A DNA stretch of 64,000 nt from Phocoena phocoena (lineage: Eukaryota > Chordata > Mammalia > Artiodactyla > Phocoenidae), in the NCBI RefSeq assembly GCF_963924675.1, contig NC_089219.1, positions 147,208,288 through 147,272,287 on the forward strand, given 5' to 3'. The position numbers and the translations under genes were made by a program. This document shows, in pieces, positions 24,940-36,454 of this stretch. The notes under the pieces were generated by a model that saw only the letters and a list, made by a program, of their open reading frames with translations, was not told where the DNA came from and searched no databases. Numbering within the stretch: the first letter of the stretch is position 1; each line of letters starts with the position of its first letter.

Positions 24940-25205
24940 AAGTGAAGTATAATGATGGTGACAACAATGAACAATTATTAAGTGCTTACTCCACGCTGAG
25001 TGCTATTTTAAGCACTTTAAATATATCAATGTCACCTCATCCTCAAAAAAAGCCTGGGAATTGGGTATTATTACTAATACTCATTGTATAGATGAGGAAA
25101 GTCGAGCACAGAGCTGTCAAGTTGGTCACAGAATCAACAGTGATGCAACCAGCATTCAAACCCAGGCAGCCCAACACCGGAGCCTGAACCCCAAGCCACC
25201 ACCCG
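24940..25205 (-). mobile_element. MIR SINE
   Basis: Long antisense MIR: aagtgcttactccacgctga, then ttgggtattattactaatac and ccagcattcaaacccaggca. Confidence 0.85.
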
Positions 25206-26017
25206 TGACCTTCAAGACGGCAGAGCGCCCCAGGGGGAGCACCTAACTCCTCCAGGGGAGCCAGCAAGGGCTCTGCAAGAGAGGTCATGACCTCTGCACC
25301 CAGTGCTGAGAAGGCTTATATGGGAAGAGGGAAGCAAACACGCACGAAAAGAAAGAAGAAAATTAAGGAGCGAGTCTTGTTCAGGGAACAGAAAAGTTAA
25401 CGCGGCTGCTCATGGGGCTAAGAGTTAAGTCAGGAAAAGGCAGTTGAATACATGGCGGTGGAGGGAGGAAAATGGCTGATTAAAACTGCCTTTTGTTGGT
25501 TTGTCTGTAAACTGTGTTTCGATTCGATGGCTGAACTGAGGGGACAGGCGGAATGAGGAAGAAAGTCAAAGTGAGGTTCACAATGGAAGGGAAACGGAAG
25601 ATGAGGGGCCTCGGTTACGGTGCACACCGTACAAATGAGGAAAATAGGGCACGCTCCGTTAATATGTAACAGGAGGAACTGACAGAACTTAGGGACCAAG
25701 ATGGGGGACGTGAAGGGTGGTGACGAAGGGCATTTCCAGACCGACCCCAAGGTTTCTGCATTGGTTAATATGGGTGGGGAGCCATCCCTAAGATGGGCGG
25801 AGAGTAGGGATGGGACAAAGGGGAGGTTGGGAGCGGGTAAGAGTGGATAAGGAGTTCCTTTTGGGGCAAGCTGAATGGCTAATAAGATGGATGTTGATCT
25901 TGCAACTAAGCAGGCAGAAATACAATTGAACACCCAGCACCTCTACAAAGGAAGAAGACACTTGGCATTAACAGGTAGACCAGTGTGGGCCAAGAGAATG
26001 TTCGTGATGATGGAAAT
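25206..26017. other. No gene or recognised repeat
   Basis: G/A-rich plus strand. The 167-codon minus frame at 25430-25933 has no recognisable domain and looks like a chance frame. Confidence 0.5.
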
Positions 26018-26168
26018 GTTCTATATCTGCCTTGTCCGAGATGAGAGCTTAAAATGTGGCTAGTGCAACTAAGGAACAACAAAGTTTGTAATTTTGCCGG
26101 ACTTTAAACCATTTAAACTTAAATAGCCACAGGTGGCTAGTAGCTGCTGTATTAAAGAGCACAGATCT
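26018..26168. mobile_element. Short inverted-repeat DNA transposon relic
   Basis: Contains aaaatgtggctagtgcaact and ccacaggtggctagtagctg in opposite halves with A/T-rich sequence between, the pattern of a known mammalian hAT-type element. The name is not certain, and the ends are approximate. Confidence 0.6.
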
Positions 26169-26224
26169 GAACAGGAGCGGCTTGCTAATAATAAAAACAC
26201 CAGAGCTGCTCATCAGAGGCTGCC

Positions 26225-26395
26225 GAGATTGGAAGGGACCTTAGAGTTTATCAGGTATAATTTTCTCATTTTACAAAGAAGAAAACTAAGGCCCCCAACA
26301 GGAGAAGTGACGTGCATAAAATCACTGCAGCAAGAGAGCAGCAAGGCAGGCTGGAGCCACGGCCTTCTGTATCTGATCCAATGCCCTTTCCATTT
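26225..26395 (-). mobile_element. MIR-type relic
   Basis: gaagggaccttagagtttat, then ttctcattttacaaagaaga and agcaagagagcagcaaggca give the core in antisense. Confidence 0.6.
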
Positions 26396-26976
26396 CACAG
26401 GCTGCTTCTGGTACTGATGCAAAAATAACTGCAATTTTATTTAAATCTGGAGTGTGGAATCGATGCGGCTCATGGGCAAAGCCAAGTAAAGATCATGTAC
26501 TCTCCCTGCTGAGCGAGACATCCCAAACATCCCTGGGTAAGTAGCTACATCAGATACTTTAGATGCAGATAACAGAACCCACTCTGGTTAGTTTTAATAG
26601 GAAAGGAATCGATTAAGGAAGGATCAGCAGTTTGCACAATCTCTGAGAGAGGGTCTCAAAGCCAGGCTTGGAGGCTGTGCAGTCAGGTACTGTTGTCAAA
26701 TCACACCACCACGGCTCTGACGGGGACCCTACTGTGCCTGCCACTGGGCTCAGGGGAGCGGCCAGCCAGATATCTGCCTCTCCACGCTGGACGGCACTGC
26801 TGCCAGGATCACCAGAATGCATTCCACGGCCCCCTCCCTCCACATGCCATTCTCAGTAAAAGCTAAAGAGAGGGGAGGAGACTCTTACGACAAAGGAAAG
26901 CAAGTTTCTGGCTTCTACCTGGTGCAGAAGCCCCACAGGTCAGAAATTAGGAAAATAATTTTTTAAAAAGGCACCA

Positions 26977-27290
26977 GGCTTCCCTGGTGGTGCAGTGGTT
27001 AAGAATCCACCTGCCAATGCAGGGGACACGGGTTCGAGCCCTGGTCTGGGAAGATCCCACATGCTGCAGAGCAACTAAGCCTGTGCGCCACAACTACTGA
27101 GCCTGTGCTCTAGAGCCCGTAAGCCGCAACTACTGAGCCCGCATGCTGCAACTACTGAAGCCTGCGCGCCTAGAGCCCGTGCTCCACAACAAGAGAAGCC
27201 CCTGCTCCGCTCGCCACAGCTAGAGAAAGCCCGCGGGCAGTAATGAAGACCTAAAGCAGCCAAAACCGAAATAAATAAATTAAAAAAAAA
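26977..27290 (+). mobile_element. Long CHR-type SINE
   Basis: Head ggcttccctggtggtgcagt, B box ggttcgagccctgg and a body with repeated cacaactactga, ending in aataaataaa plus A-run. The duplication aaaaaggcacca / aaaaaggcaaca at 26965-26976 and 27291-27302 has one mismatch. It is more diverged than the short SINEs and therefore older. Confidence 0.95.
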
Positions 27291-27302
27291 AAAAAGGCAA
27301 CA

Positions 27303-28544
27303 CCACCACCACTTAACAAATGCCCTGTTGAATAAATACCCCATCTGTACTGGTTTGGACCATGGATTTTACAGCCCATCCCACTCAGCAGCATCCTTCC
27401 CTGACCCAGAGCTTTGTACACTTAAAATTATGTCTCTATATTGCAACTTTTCTCAATTAATTCACCAGGGGCTCTTTTCAATTTTTTAAAGGATACATTT
27501 ATTCACCAGAACATCTATATTGATAGAAGCTATGTATGGTGGGAAGTGAATTATGCATTTCGACTCTTGCAGCGTGAAGGGTTTCTTTTCTTTTCTTTTT
27601 TAATCTGGATTTTCTAATTAAAAAACTCGATATAGCACAGCCATGAAGATGAACAATTCTGGAAAGTTCTTCCTCAGAAGTGGCAGCAGTAGGAAGGAAG
27701 CAAGAGTGGATCTGAGAAATCTTCTAAGAACTGAAAAGTATTGTAATGTGAGGCTTAATCATCGAGGCTCTTCCATCCTAAGATTCTACAAAGGGAAGGA
27801 AAAGACTACAAATCACTCCAGGTGTTGGAGTCTGGGGGAAGAGAAATGCTGTCTTGGACAGTGATTGTGATGGGGGAAGCCAGGAAGGGGTTCAGTCTGT
27901 GACAAAAACTGAGAATGTACCAACCGAGAATATGAGGGGAGAATATACCAACTCATTATGCAACAGCTCTCATGAGCGAACCAGATGGAGTTCTCCTCCA
28001 GGCAGCCCCAAGGTGGGGGACCAGCGCTGTACTTAGATCGAGGAGGCCTCCTGTCCTGAGGGTGGCCGACATCCAAGGGGAGCGGCACAAAGACAGGAGC
28101 ACGGAGGGTTAAGAACTGGACCTTCAGAGACTCCACAGTGAAGGAGCAAGAGCTCACGAGGCAAGATGGTTACCTGTCCCCATGAGAAAGCTACAAACAC
28201 CACCCCAGGTGGGCTTCCCAGAGCCAAGCCACGGTCTCCAAATGCCTATTGCCAGGTTCCACCATCGTTTAACTGCCTCCAGGTTCATGTCCACATGTAT
28301 AATCACACCTTTTACAACACACCAAGCAAACGTAAACAGAAGGAAATTAAAGGATAGTTAGGGCTACTGTTACTCAACACAGAGTAGCTTTCACAGCAGC
28401 TGGTTGTCAAAGAAACTTCCCCGAGGAGCATGGACAGGCCTGGGTCACCAAGCTCCAGCTCACGGTAGAGCAGCATGGTAATGGCTGAGGTTCAAAGATC
28501 ACAATTTCACTAAATTCCTAGCTAAGCCTGACACAGACCTGTTA
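27303..28544. other. No gene or recognised repeat
   Basis: Frames at 27643-27864 and 27813-28157 have no known motif. Confidence 0.5.
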
Positions 28545-29057
28545 CACCCCTACTGAAAACCCTCCAATGGCTCTTACCGCATCTAAAAGAGACCCTGCTC
28601 TTCTTCACCGTCCGGCCGTCGCCTCGTCCTCCAGAATCATTTCGGACCCTTGGCTCCTTGCTCCACACCCTCCAGCCCCACGGGCTTCCCTCCTTCCATT
28701 CCTCAAGGGGCTCCTTCCCATCTCAGGGCCTTGGAGCTTGCCCTTCCCTCTGCCTGAAACAGTCCAGCCTCAGATCTCCCCTGGAAGCCTCTTCCCACTC
28801 ACCTTTCTCTTACCGAGGGTCACCTACCGCCTCCAAGAGGCCCTTCCTGCCCATGCTATCAAAGGGAGCTAGCTCTCCCACCTGGCTCCTCCGTCACATC
28901 ATGGGCATTACAGGGCTTGCTTGCTTGTTTTCTCTGCCTTCACCCACACATGGCAAGCCAAGGGAGGGCAGGGGTATTGTCTAGCTCGTCATCGCTTTTA
29001 TCCCAGCTCCTGGAACAGTGCTTAGACCACTTAATTGGTTGCATAAATAAATGGATT
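28545..29057 (+). mobile_element. LINE-2 3' end
   Basis: Contains cctactgaaaaccctccaat, then cttccctctgcctgaaacag, agggagggcaggggtattgt and ggaacagtgcttagaccact, ending in ataaataaatggatt. The NOP56 retrocopy inserted exactly at its end. Confidence 0.75.
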
Positions 29058-29071
29058 AAAAGAAAAAAGGA
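29058..29071. repeat. 5' target-site duplication of the NOP56 retrocopy
   Basis: The 14 bases aaaagaaaaaagga recur exactly at 30075-30088, just beyond the A-tail. The copy starts right after TT (29056-29057), so the cleaved site reads TT/AAAA, the L1 endonuclease consensus. Both copies are followed within a few bases by gatggtt, so the true duplication may be 21 bp with a 7-bp indel in the left copy. Confidence 0.85.
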
Positions 29072-30074
29072 TCACGGTGATGGTTGACCAGGGCTCCCTG
29101 ACCTGTACAGGCCTCTGCTATGGGGGTGATGGCCAGTCCTGGTGTCTGAGTGATTCCCTGGGCCCAGCACAGGGACCAACTTTCCAGAGCCCTGAAGACA
29201 AGGGGTAACACCCCAAAATACGGACTCATTTTCCACTCTACCTTCATTGGCCGAGCAGTTGCCAAGAACAGAGGCCGCATCTCCCGATACCTGGCAAACA
29301 AATGCAGTATTGCCTCACGAATCGATTGCTTCTCTGAGGTACCTACCAGTGTATCTGGGGAGAAGCTTCGAGAACAAGTTGAGGAGTGGCTGTCCTTCTA
29401 CGAGACTGGAGAGATTCCACGAAAGAATCTGGATGTCATGAAGGAGGCAATGGTTCAGGCAGAGGAAGCGGCTGCTGAGGTTACTAGGAAACTGGAGAAA
29501 CAGTAGAAGAAACGCTTGAAGAAGGAAAAGAAGAGGCTAGCTGTGATTGCCCTGCATCTTCATAAAACAGCAGTAGGACCCCGGAGGAATGTGAGGAGAC
29601 AGATGAAAAGACCCAAAAAGACGAAGAAGCAAAAGCCCCAGGAGGCTCCTCAGGAGAATGGAATGGAAGACCCATCTGTCTCCTCCAAACCCAAAAAAAA
29701 GAAATCTTTTTCCAAGGAGGAGCTGGTTAGTAGTGATCATAAAGAGACAGCTGGCAATGGAAGTCTTACCAAGAGGAAGAAATCTTTCCCCAAAGAAGAA
29801 CCAGATAGTGACCCTGAAGAGTCAGGAAACAAGAGGGTACCCGAGAAAAAGAGGAAATTCTCTTCCAAGGAGGAGCCTCTCAGCAGTGAACCTGAAGAGA
29901 CTGCTGCCAGCAAGACCTGCAGCTCCAAGAAAGAGAAAAAGCGCCGAAAGCTGTTCCAGGAAAATGAGAATGGACATTTCCCTAGGAGGGCACAACTTAC
30001 AGAGATATTTCCCAACCCATCCCCTATAGCACAATAAAAATAAAAACAAATTCACAAGTCCAAAAAAAAAAAAG
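29072..30074 (+). pseudogene. NOP56P: NOP56 processed pseudogene (5'-truncated retrocopy)
   Basis: The translation matches the C-terminal half of NOP56, the box C/D snoRNP core protein that acts with NOP58, fibrillarin and 15.5K in nucleolar rRNA 2'-O-methylation. From about 29183 it reads through the conserved Nop domain end ([18 protein letters not shown], then [15 protein letters not shown]) and the helical KLEKQ segment into the lysine/glutamate-rich tail with repeated KKKSFSKEE-type units. There are no introns, an AATAAA lies at 30033-30038, and an A-rich tail starts near 30062. The copy is dead: a stop at 29504-29506 replaces what should be Glu after KLEKQ. A one-base loss near 29560 shifts the frame and a one-base gain near 29610 restores it. 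The N-terminal half is missing. Identity is from recalled family sequence, not a search; confidence in the family is high. Confidence 0.93.
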
Positions 30075-30088
30075 AAAAGAAAAAAGGA
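30075..30088. repeat. 3' target-site duplication of the NOP56 retrocopy
   Basis: Exact match to 29058-29071. It marks the right edge of the L1-mediated insertion and shows that the A-rich run at 30062-30074 is the added poly(A) tail. Confidence 0.85.
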
Positions 30089-31630
30089 GATGGTTACTAA
30101 GTCATGTTACATTTTTGAGAAATAAAACGTATTCATTAAACATTTTTTTAAATTAATGGCACCAAATGCTCAGGTGACCACTTCCCTACGCTCTATGTCC
30201 TTGGGTTAGTCAGGCTAGAGATACTGGTTTCAGCTCTGTCACCAAGAAAAGGAACTTTCTCAGTCCACTGCTCTACTTTTTTTTTAATGGAATAAATATT
30301 ACATTATTTTAAAATGGAGATATAATTGACATATAGCCTGTTAAAAACAAGACAATGGGCCCAATATGGAGACACTTATGCTGAGCATGGAGAAGGCCGC
30401 ATCTGAGATGGACCTGAGAGAAGCAGGACTTGGATATGGGGGCAGTGTGGGCACTTCATGCACAGGGAACACATGAGCCAAGAAAGGAAGCCAGGGAATG
30501 GGGGAAAGACAGAAAGCAGCATTTAGACCCATTTGGCGGTGACCCAAAGGAGAATAATGGTGAGATGAGATGGAAAGGGAGCCTGAGACCTACTGTGGTG
30601 GACCCAGGACATTGGTGTGGGGGGGCATTAGTCTGGTTCTGACAGAGGAAAGAGAATCACTGACTGGTTCTGAGTAGGGAGAGACAGCGTCAGGTAAGTC
30701 GTCAAGGGTTCAGAAAGGGATAGTGAGCTGCCTAAAGTCACACAGGTAGGAGAGGGGCCAGGCCTCAAACCCTGTTACCCTGATTCCAGAGGTGAAGTGG
30801 GGTAGGGGGAAGGACAAAACTAACCCCTACTACGTCCCCACTGTTTCCAGGCACGGAGCTAAGTGTTTCGCACATAGTACTAAACCTCACTACAGCCCTA
30901 TGAGGGAAGAAGCCCAAATTACTGACAAAGATGCCTATCTTTCCTCCAGAAACAAAGGAAAGGGTGATGTGAGAGATGGTGAGGAGACAGACTCAACAGG
31001 ATCTGGAAGCTGACGGGGCCCGGGAGCAACGGTGGTTGCAGTCACCTTCTCTTCAGCATCCCGCCTGCATCCTATGATCTGCCTCCGTGGGGCCGCTTTG
31101 GGATCCGGCTTTCTTCACGCACAAGTTCCTCGCTTTTTATTGAAAACACTTTGTTACTGGAACACCACACAGCTCATGAGCTGCTGGTTTCATATTCCAC
31201 AAATCGAATGAAAGGAAGCTTTAAAAAGAAGGCTGGGAGGCTGCAGTCCCTGCAAAGGAGAGGAGTCTGCAGTGGCCAGGGACCAAGGGGACTTGGTGGC
31301 TCCAACCCAGGTGCCACATCTCTCCTCCCATTGCCACTAAGAGGGGATCAGCAGTGCCTAATCAGGGGCAGAAATGCAGAGGTCAGGCTCCCTCAGGCGG
31401 GGGCAGCTTTTTAATCAGCTCATTTACTTTTTATACCACTATTAAAAAATTATCTACGTAGACAAACAAAAGTTGACTTCCATGTTATAGTCACACAGTA
31501 ACAAATTCAAAATGCTATGTAACAAATCAGGTATTTGGCCTCTGGGTTATCACCTCTGTGTGTGCTGATAAATAGATATATATTGGTTTTATCTTCCCTC
31601 CTTTTATATTTGTCTATAAAAATATACAGA
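30089..31630. other. No gene; one MIR relic
   Basis: Right flank of the NOP56 retrocopy. Only the MIR near 30825-30960 is recognised. Confidence 0.5.
30825..30960 (-). mobile_element. MIR relic
   Basis: cactgtttccaggcacggag, then taaacctcactacagcccta and atgagggaagaagcccaaat. Partial and diverged. Confidence 0.55.
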
Positions 31631-31832
31631 GGGCTTCCCTGGTGGTGCAGTGGTTGAGAGTCCGCCTGCCGATGCAGGGGACACGGGTTCGTGCCCCGGT
31701 CCGGGAAGATCCCACATGCCGTGGAGCGGCTGGGACCGTGAGCCGTGGCCGCTGAGCCTGCGCGTCCGGAGCCTGTGCTCCGCAACGGGAGAGGCCACAA
31801 CAGTGAGAGGCCGGCGTACCGCAAAAAAGAAA
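31631..31832 (+). mobile_element. Short CHR-type SINE (young)
   Basis: Complete head, B box and tail. The A-rich flanks aaaaatatacag and aaaaatatatat form a rough duplication. It lies 285 bp from an inverted copy at 32118-32330. Confidence 0.96.
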
Positions 31833-32117
31833 AAAAATATATATACATAATGGTTTCAAGTATGTATTTAAGTTGTTTCTAAGCTACTGGACTGAATACA
31901 AATGCTAATTATCTTCCTGGTTCTTACTCCCAGGACCAAATGCCCACATTCTTCCTCAACGTCTCCGCTTCCAGAGCAGCTCAGAGCCTAAACAGGTCTC
32001 AACTGTCCTGAGGAGACACAGGAAAGAGAGAGGCTTATCCCCAGCACTCTTCCTTCTCCTTCTCAGGAGGACACCTTTAGCCTGAAATGAATCTCGCTTT
32101 TGACTACTAGACTTCTT

Positions 32118-32330
32118 TTTTTTTTTTTTTTTTTTTTTGTGGTATGCAGGCCTCTCACTGTTGTGGCCTCTCCCGTTGCGGAGCACAGGTTCTGGACGTG
32201 CAGGCTCAGCGGTCATGGCTCACGGGCCCAGCCGCTCCGCGGCATGTGGGATCCTCCCGGACCGGGGCACGAACCCATGTCCCCTGGATCGGCAGGCGGA
32301 CTCTCAACCACTGCGCCACCAGGGAAGCCC
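32118..32330 (-). mobile_element. Short CHR-type SINE, antisense (young)
   Basis: Reverse-complement SINE with an uninterrupted T-run of about 22 bases. The 18-bp perfect duplication ttgactactagacttctt at 32100-32117 and 32331-32348 indicates recent insertion. Confidence 0.97.
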
Positions 32331-33125
32331 TTGACTACTAGACTTCTTAAAGATGCAAGGCGGACTCTTTTGAACATTTTGGACATCATACAATCCAAGA
32401 CATATTTCAAATGACTTCTTTATCAGCACCGTTATCTATAGCAAATGTGGTGGTGATCTTCAGGGTGCTCAGAATAGAGGTGGAGAAAAACTACCCTGTG
32501 ATTCATGAAGCTTCTGTTCTGCTGTGGGGCTGGTTTTATGAATGGGTCAGGTAGGTACAGGTTGTCACTAAGGGAAAGCTAAAAACCGTTGTGTTTATTT
32601 CAGAATTCAGTGAACCATTAATTCACACACCACTGAAATGTGCTGCCCTCTGACAATTCAAAGACACTCCAGACCATTGTGGGATCCCAGGATCAACCTC
32701 CAGAAGAACAAAAGACACTACAGAAGTGAGCAGCTGGCCCATTCTACCTTCTCTCTCACCAGAACAAAATCACGCTTCAAAAGGGCACAGCTGTGCTGTT
32801 TCATGGACACATCAGCATTTGTACAGGATTCAATCTGCGCTACACGGAACATTCTCTAAGCAGAATCTGTTTGCTTATGCAAAGGAATTTATCTTCTGAT
32901 GAGTGTATTAACTCCCGAGAGCTTCTCAAACAGCTTTACGGCCATGCCTGAGGCTCACTGCCTTTTTCTGTTTGCCTAAGAAGTACCCATGGCATCACCG
33001 CCACACTGCACTTCTGGTCCTGACAGGATATCAAAACAGTCTCCTAAGGACAAAAGTAATGGCTCTGATGCACTCACACATGGACTTTAGAATAAAAAGG
33101 GAAAGTGATGACCTTTATTGAATAC

Positions 33126-33231
33126 ATTGCCATGAGGCTTGGGGGACCTTTGTTCCCCAACCACGGATTGAAACCAGGCCCACGGCAGTGAAAGCACCGA
33201 GACTTAACCACTGGACCACCAAGGAATTCCT
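33126..33231 (-). mobile_element. tRNA-Glu-related SINE, older CHR subtype, antisense
   Basis: The reverse complement reads ttccttggtggtccagtggt, then tcggtgctttcactgccgtg and tttcaatccgtggttgggga. This follows tRNA-Glu through both internal promoter boxes. It is shorter and older than the other SINEs, without a clear tail. Confidence 0.88.
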
Positions 33232-35642
33232 GCTATTTTTTTTTAAGTTAGATTCTTATTTGAAATGGCTTAAATAGCTAAATATAAACAATACAGAAAA
33301 TAAGACGGAAACACAGGTGAATACTTTCCTGTTTTTTACATGCATAAGCGTAGGAGCAATCGTTTAAAAAAAAAAAAACTGACAAATTTTATCTTTCAGA
33401 CAATATGTAAGAGGGATGTCTCCAGGTTTTCTTTTAAAAGTCACGAGAGCATCCTGCATTACTTAAACCGATTCCCCAACCTGAGGAACTTAGAAGAGGG
33501 CAGGGAGGTAGGTACAAAGCAATTAGAGTATACCTTTTATAAAAGGGGTAGGGCTGGCTACAATTCTGGGTAAAATGAAATATGCCTCGGTCAGCAAGAA
33601 TCAAACCGAACATCACTAGTCAATTCTACTTTCTTGCCAAAACTTAACTAAGCTAAATTTAAACAAGCCATCCTGTTATCTAAAATCAAAGAGCTGGTTT
33701 CTTCTGTAATCTCTTTTCCTAGATTGGTCACTTTTTTCCTTTTTCTTTTGTAGCATCACATTAAGAATTCCAACTAATATTCTTCTGAGACTATTTCTTA
33801 AGTGAGTTGTGATTACTGTTTCCTGAAAGTCTTCCCTTTGGTTTCTGTAAGATGCAGAAGGACTGAGCACACTGAGTTTTCCCACAGTCATCATGAAACG
33901 CCAATATCAAAAATGCTCACATTTCATTAAACGTGACAGCGCCTTCCTGCCCCATAGCTCAGTGAAGCACTCCAACAACTTAAAAGGAAACATGTCCCTC
34001 CCTGCAGTTGCCCAGGCTGAGATCACAGATAGGGCTCTTGCCTTTGTGGAAACTGATGTCATTCCAGAGAAGTCGGCATTGCTTCCATCAACGTAAAAGA
34101 TGCAGCTGATTAATTTCAGGCATGCTGCAGCTTCTTTCCTTCCAAACGCTAAGCATTCAATACAGCGGGACAACCCAGAGTACATGCTAAGAGTTTACTG
34201 GAGCCAATAAATGCAGTTAACTAAAAAAAAAAAAAAAAAAAAAAGGATGCCAATTTCTCCAACATCTCCTCTTTTACAAAGGGAAATATATTTTCTTCTC
34301 CCGGCCATCACAGAACGAGAAGGGTCCCACAAGTACGACCCCACATTCTTCCAACCTCTAAGGTGCTCTCCAGCGGTATACTTCCAGGAAAGCGCCATTG
34401 CCCACTGGAGTCACTAAGTCACCATTCACTGCTTTGCTTCTTCGTTCCGCCGGCAATCGTGTGCTGCTTCTCTCCACCCAACTGAAAACACTTTCTCTAA
34501 GTCTAAAGAGCACTTAAGACCTTCTGGTGGCTAAATACAAGAGCTCCTCCAATTAAAAAGAAAAAAAAAATCCCCACTCCAACCACCTTCTCCACCAGCT
34601 GCCATGCCTTTCTTTCCTCCCTATCACAGCTTAACTTCTTAAAGGAGTTGTGGCTGCCACTCCCTCACCTCCCACTTTCATTGTGCTCACACGTTTCTTC
34701 AACCCCGCTCGCTGGCTTCTGGGGTCGACATGCAGATGAAACAGTTCTCACTAAGGTGCCCAAAGATCAATAGGGCTCAGTCTCCACCAGGCATGACCTC
34801 CCAAACTGGGAGCAGAAAGGACCCATTTTCTAAAGACAGCTGCAAACAAAGGTGTTTGCACCCCATCCTGGGATTACTAAGAGATGGACAACTGACTGCT
34901 CCCCCAACCACCTCCCTACCCCACACCCGGCCCCACCCTATCCCCAAGCTGGTAAGAGGACCGAGGAAGAGACTCCTTCAAGCCCCTAGGTTCCTGGCTT
35001 AATGGGGAGTGCTGCTGTATGTTGGGGGAGGGGATGAAGAGACTTCATCCAGAGACTGGGCATGCCTGCAAGAAGGGGAGACTTTTACTCCCACAGTGGA
35101 TAACAGTGGGCACGTTGATTTGTCCCGCCCCTACCAGAGTAAAATAAAGGAAAACTACAGGAAGACAGCAGGGCAGAAAAAAGCCCCAGATCTGCTTGGT
35201 TCACAGAACAACCGATTAAGGTGACTAGTTGAGCATCTTACTAACACGCACCCTTAAGGGCCTCCTGCCAGGGCCAGGGCGTCCCAGCATCTGTTCCAGT
35301 TACATTAGAGGCAATTAACCCTTCCCTCTGCCTCCTCCACACCCAACATAGGAAACACGGCTGGAGCCCATTAGAAGGACAGGGGGGAGGGGTCCCAGAG
35401 GCAGACCACCCTCCTCCTCACTTCAAGTTGCTCAAACCACAAGGCTGGCAAGAGATGAGCTCAGGCAAAGCTTTAAATCAAACGTCTATTTTCCTCACCG
35501 TGGTATTCCCAGATGTAACCAAGGAGGTGGCACATGGTAGGCTTAATAACTTTCTGTTGAATAAATGAACAGCTTCTTCTTAACCCTCACCCTCTGTGTC
35601 GTTTCTGCCTCATTTCATTCATTTGCTCATTCAGTCACTTCT
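33232..35642. other. No gene; possible L2 or MIR tail
   Basis: Mostly unassigned. The text at 35515-35575 (cacatggtaggcttaataac, ttctgttgaataaatgaac) resembles the last bases of an L2 or MIR. Confidence 0.45.
34220..34244 (+). repeat. Isolated poly(A) tract
   Basis: About 22 consecutive A bases without a recognisable SINE or L1 body on the left. It could be the tail of an extremely truncated insertion. Confidence 0.85.
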
Positions 35643-35655
35643 ACACAAATGTTTG

Positions 35656-36441
35656 TTTTTTTCTTTGTTTGGTTGGGTTTTTTTGTGTTTTTTAACATCT
35701 TTATTGGAGTATAATTGCTTTTCAGTGGTGTGTTAGTTTCTGCTTTATAACAAAGTGAGTCAGCTATACATATACATATATTCCCGTATCTCCCCCCTCT
35801 TGCGTCTCCCTCCCATACTCCCTATCCCACCCCTCCAGGTGGTCACAAAGCACCGAGCTGATCTCCCTGTGCTATGCAGCTGCTTCCCACTAGCTATCTA
35901 TTTTACATTTGGTAGTGTATATATATCAATGCTACTCTCTCACTTCATCCCAGCTTACCCTTCCCCCTCCCCGTGTCCTCAAGTCCATTCTCTAGTAGGT
36001 CTGTGTCTTTACTCCCATCCTGCCCCTAGGTTCTTCATGACCATTTTTTTTTTTTTTTAGATTCCATATATATGTGTTAGTATACACTAGTTGTTTTTCT
36101 GACTTACTCCACTCTGTATGACAGACTCTAGGTCCATCCACCTCACTACAAATAACTCAATTTCATTCCTTTTTATGGCTGAGTAATATTCCATTGTATA
36201 TATGTGCCACATCTTCTTTATCCATTCATCTGTCAGTGGACACTTAGGTTGCTTCCATGTCCTGGCTATTGTAAATAGAGCTGCAGTGAACATTGTGGTA
36301 CATGACTCTTTTTGAATTATGGTTTTCTCAGGGTATATGCCCAGTAGTGGGATTGCTGGGTCGTATGGCAGTTCTATTTTTTGTTTTTTAAGGAACCTCC
36401 ATATTGTCTTCCATAGTAGCTGTATCAATTTACATTCCCAT
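35656..36441 (-). mobile_element. LINE-1 3' end, antisense, with target-site duplications
   Basis: The minus strand encodes the ORF2 C-terminal segment: [16 protein letters not shown], then ALFTIARTWKQPKCP, then MWHIYTMEYYSAIKRNEIE (36428 down to 36087), followed by the 3' UTR. The 13-bp repeat acacaaatgtttg at 35643-35655 and 36442-36454 bounds the insertion. The 3' tail is unusually mixed, a T/G-rich run rather than pure T at 35656-35695. It is truncated within ORF2. Confidence 0.95.
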
Positions 36442-36454
36442 ACACAAATGTTTG

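Noticed and set aside
25430..25933. 167-codon minus-strand frame
   Set aside because: No recognisable domain and low-complexity Pro/Ser/Leu composition from a G/A-rich plus strand; chance frame.
29516..30037. 173-codon frame rich in lysine and glutamate
   Set aside because: It is the tail of the NOP56 retrocopy, lying after an in-frame stop and without its own promoter or start context.
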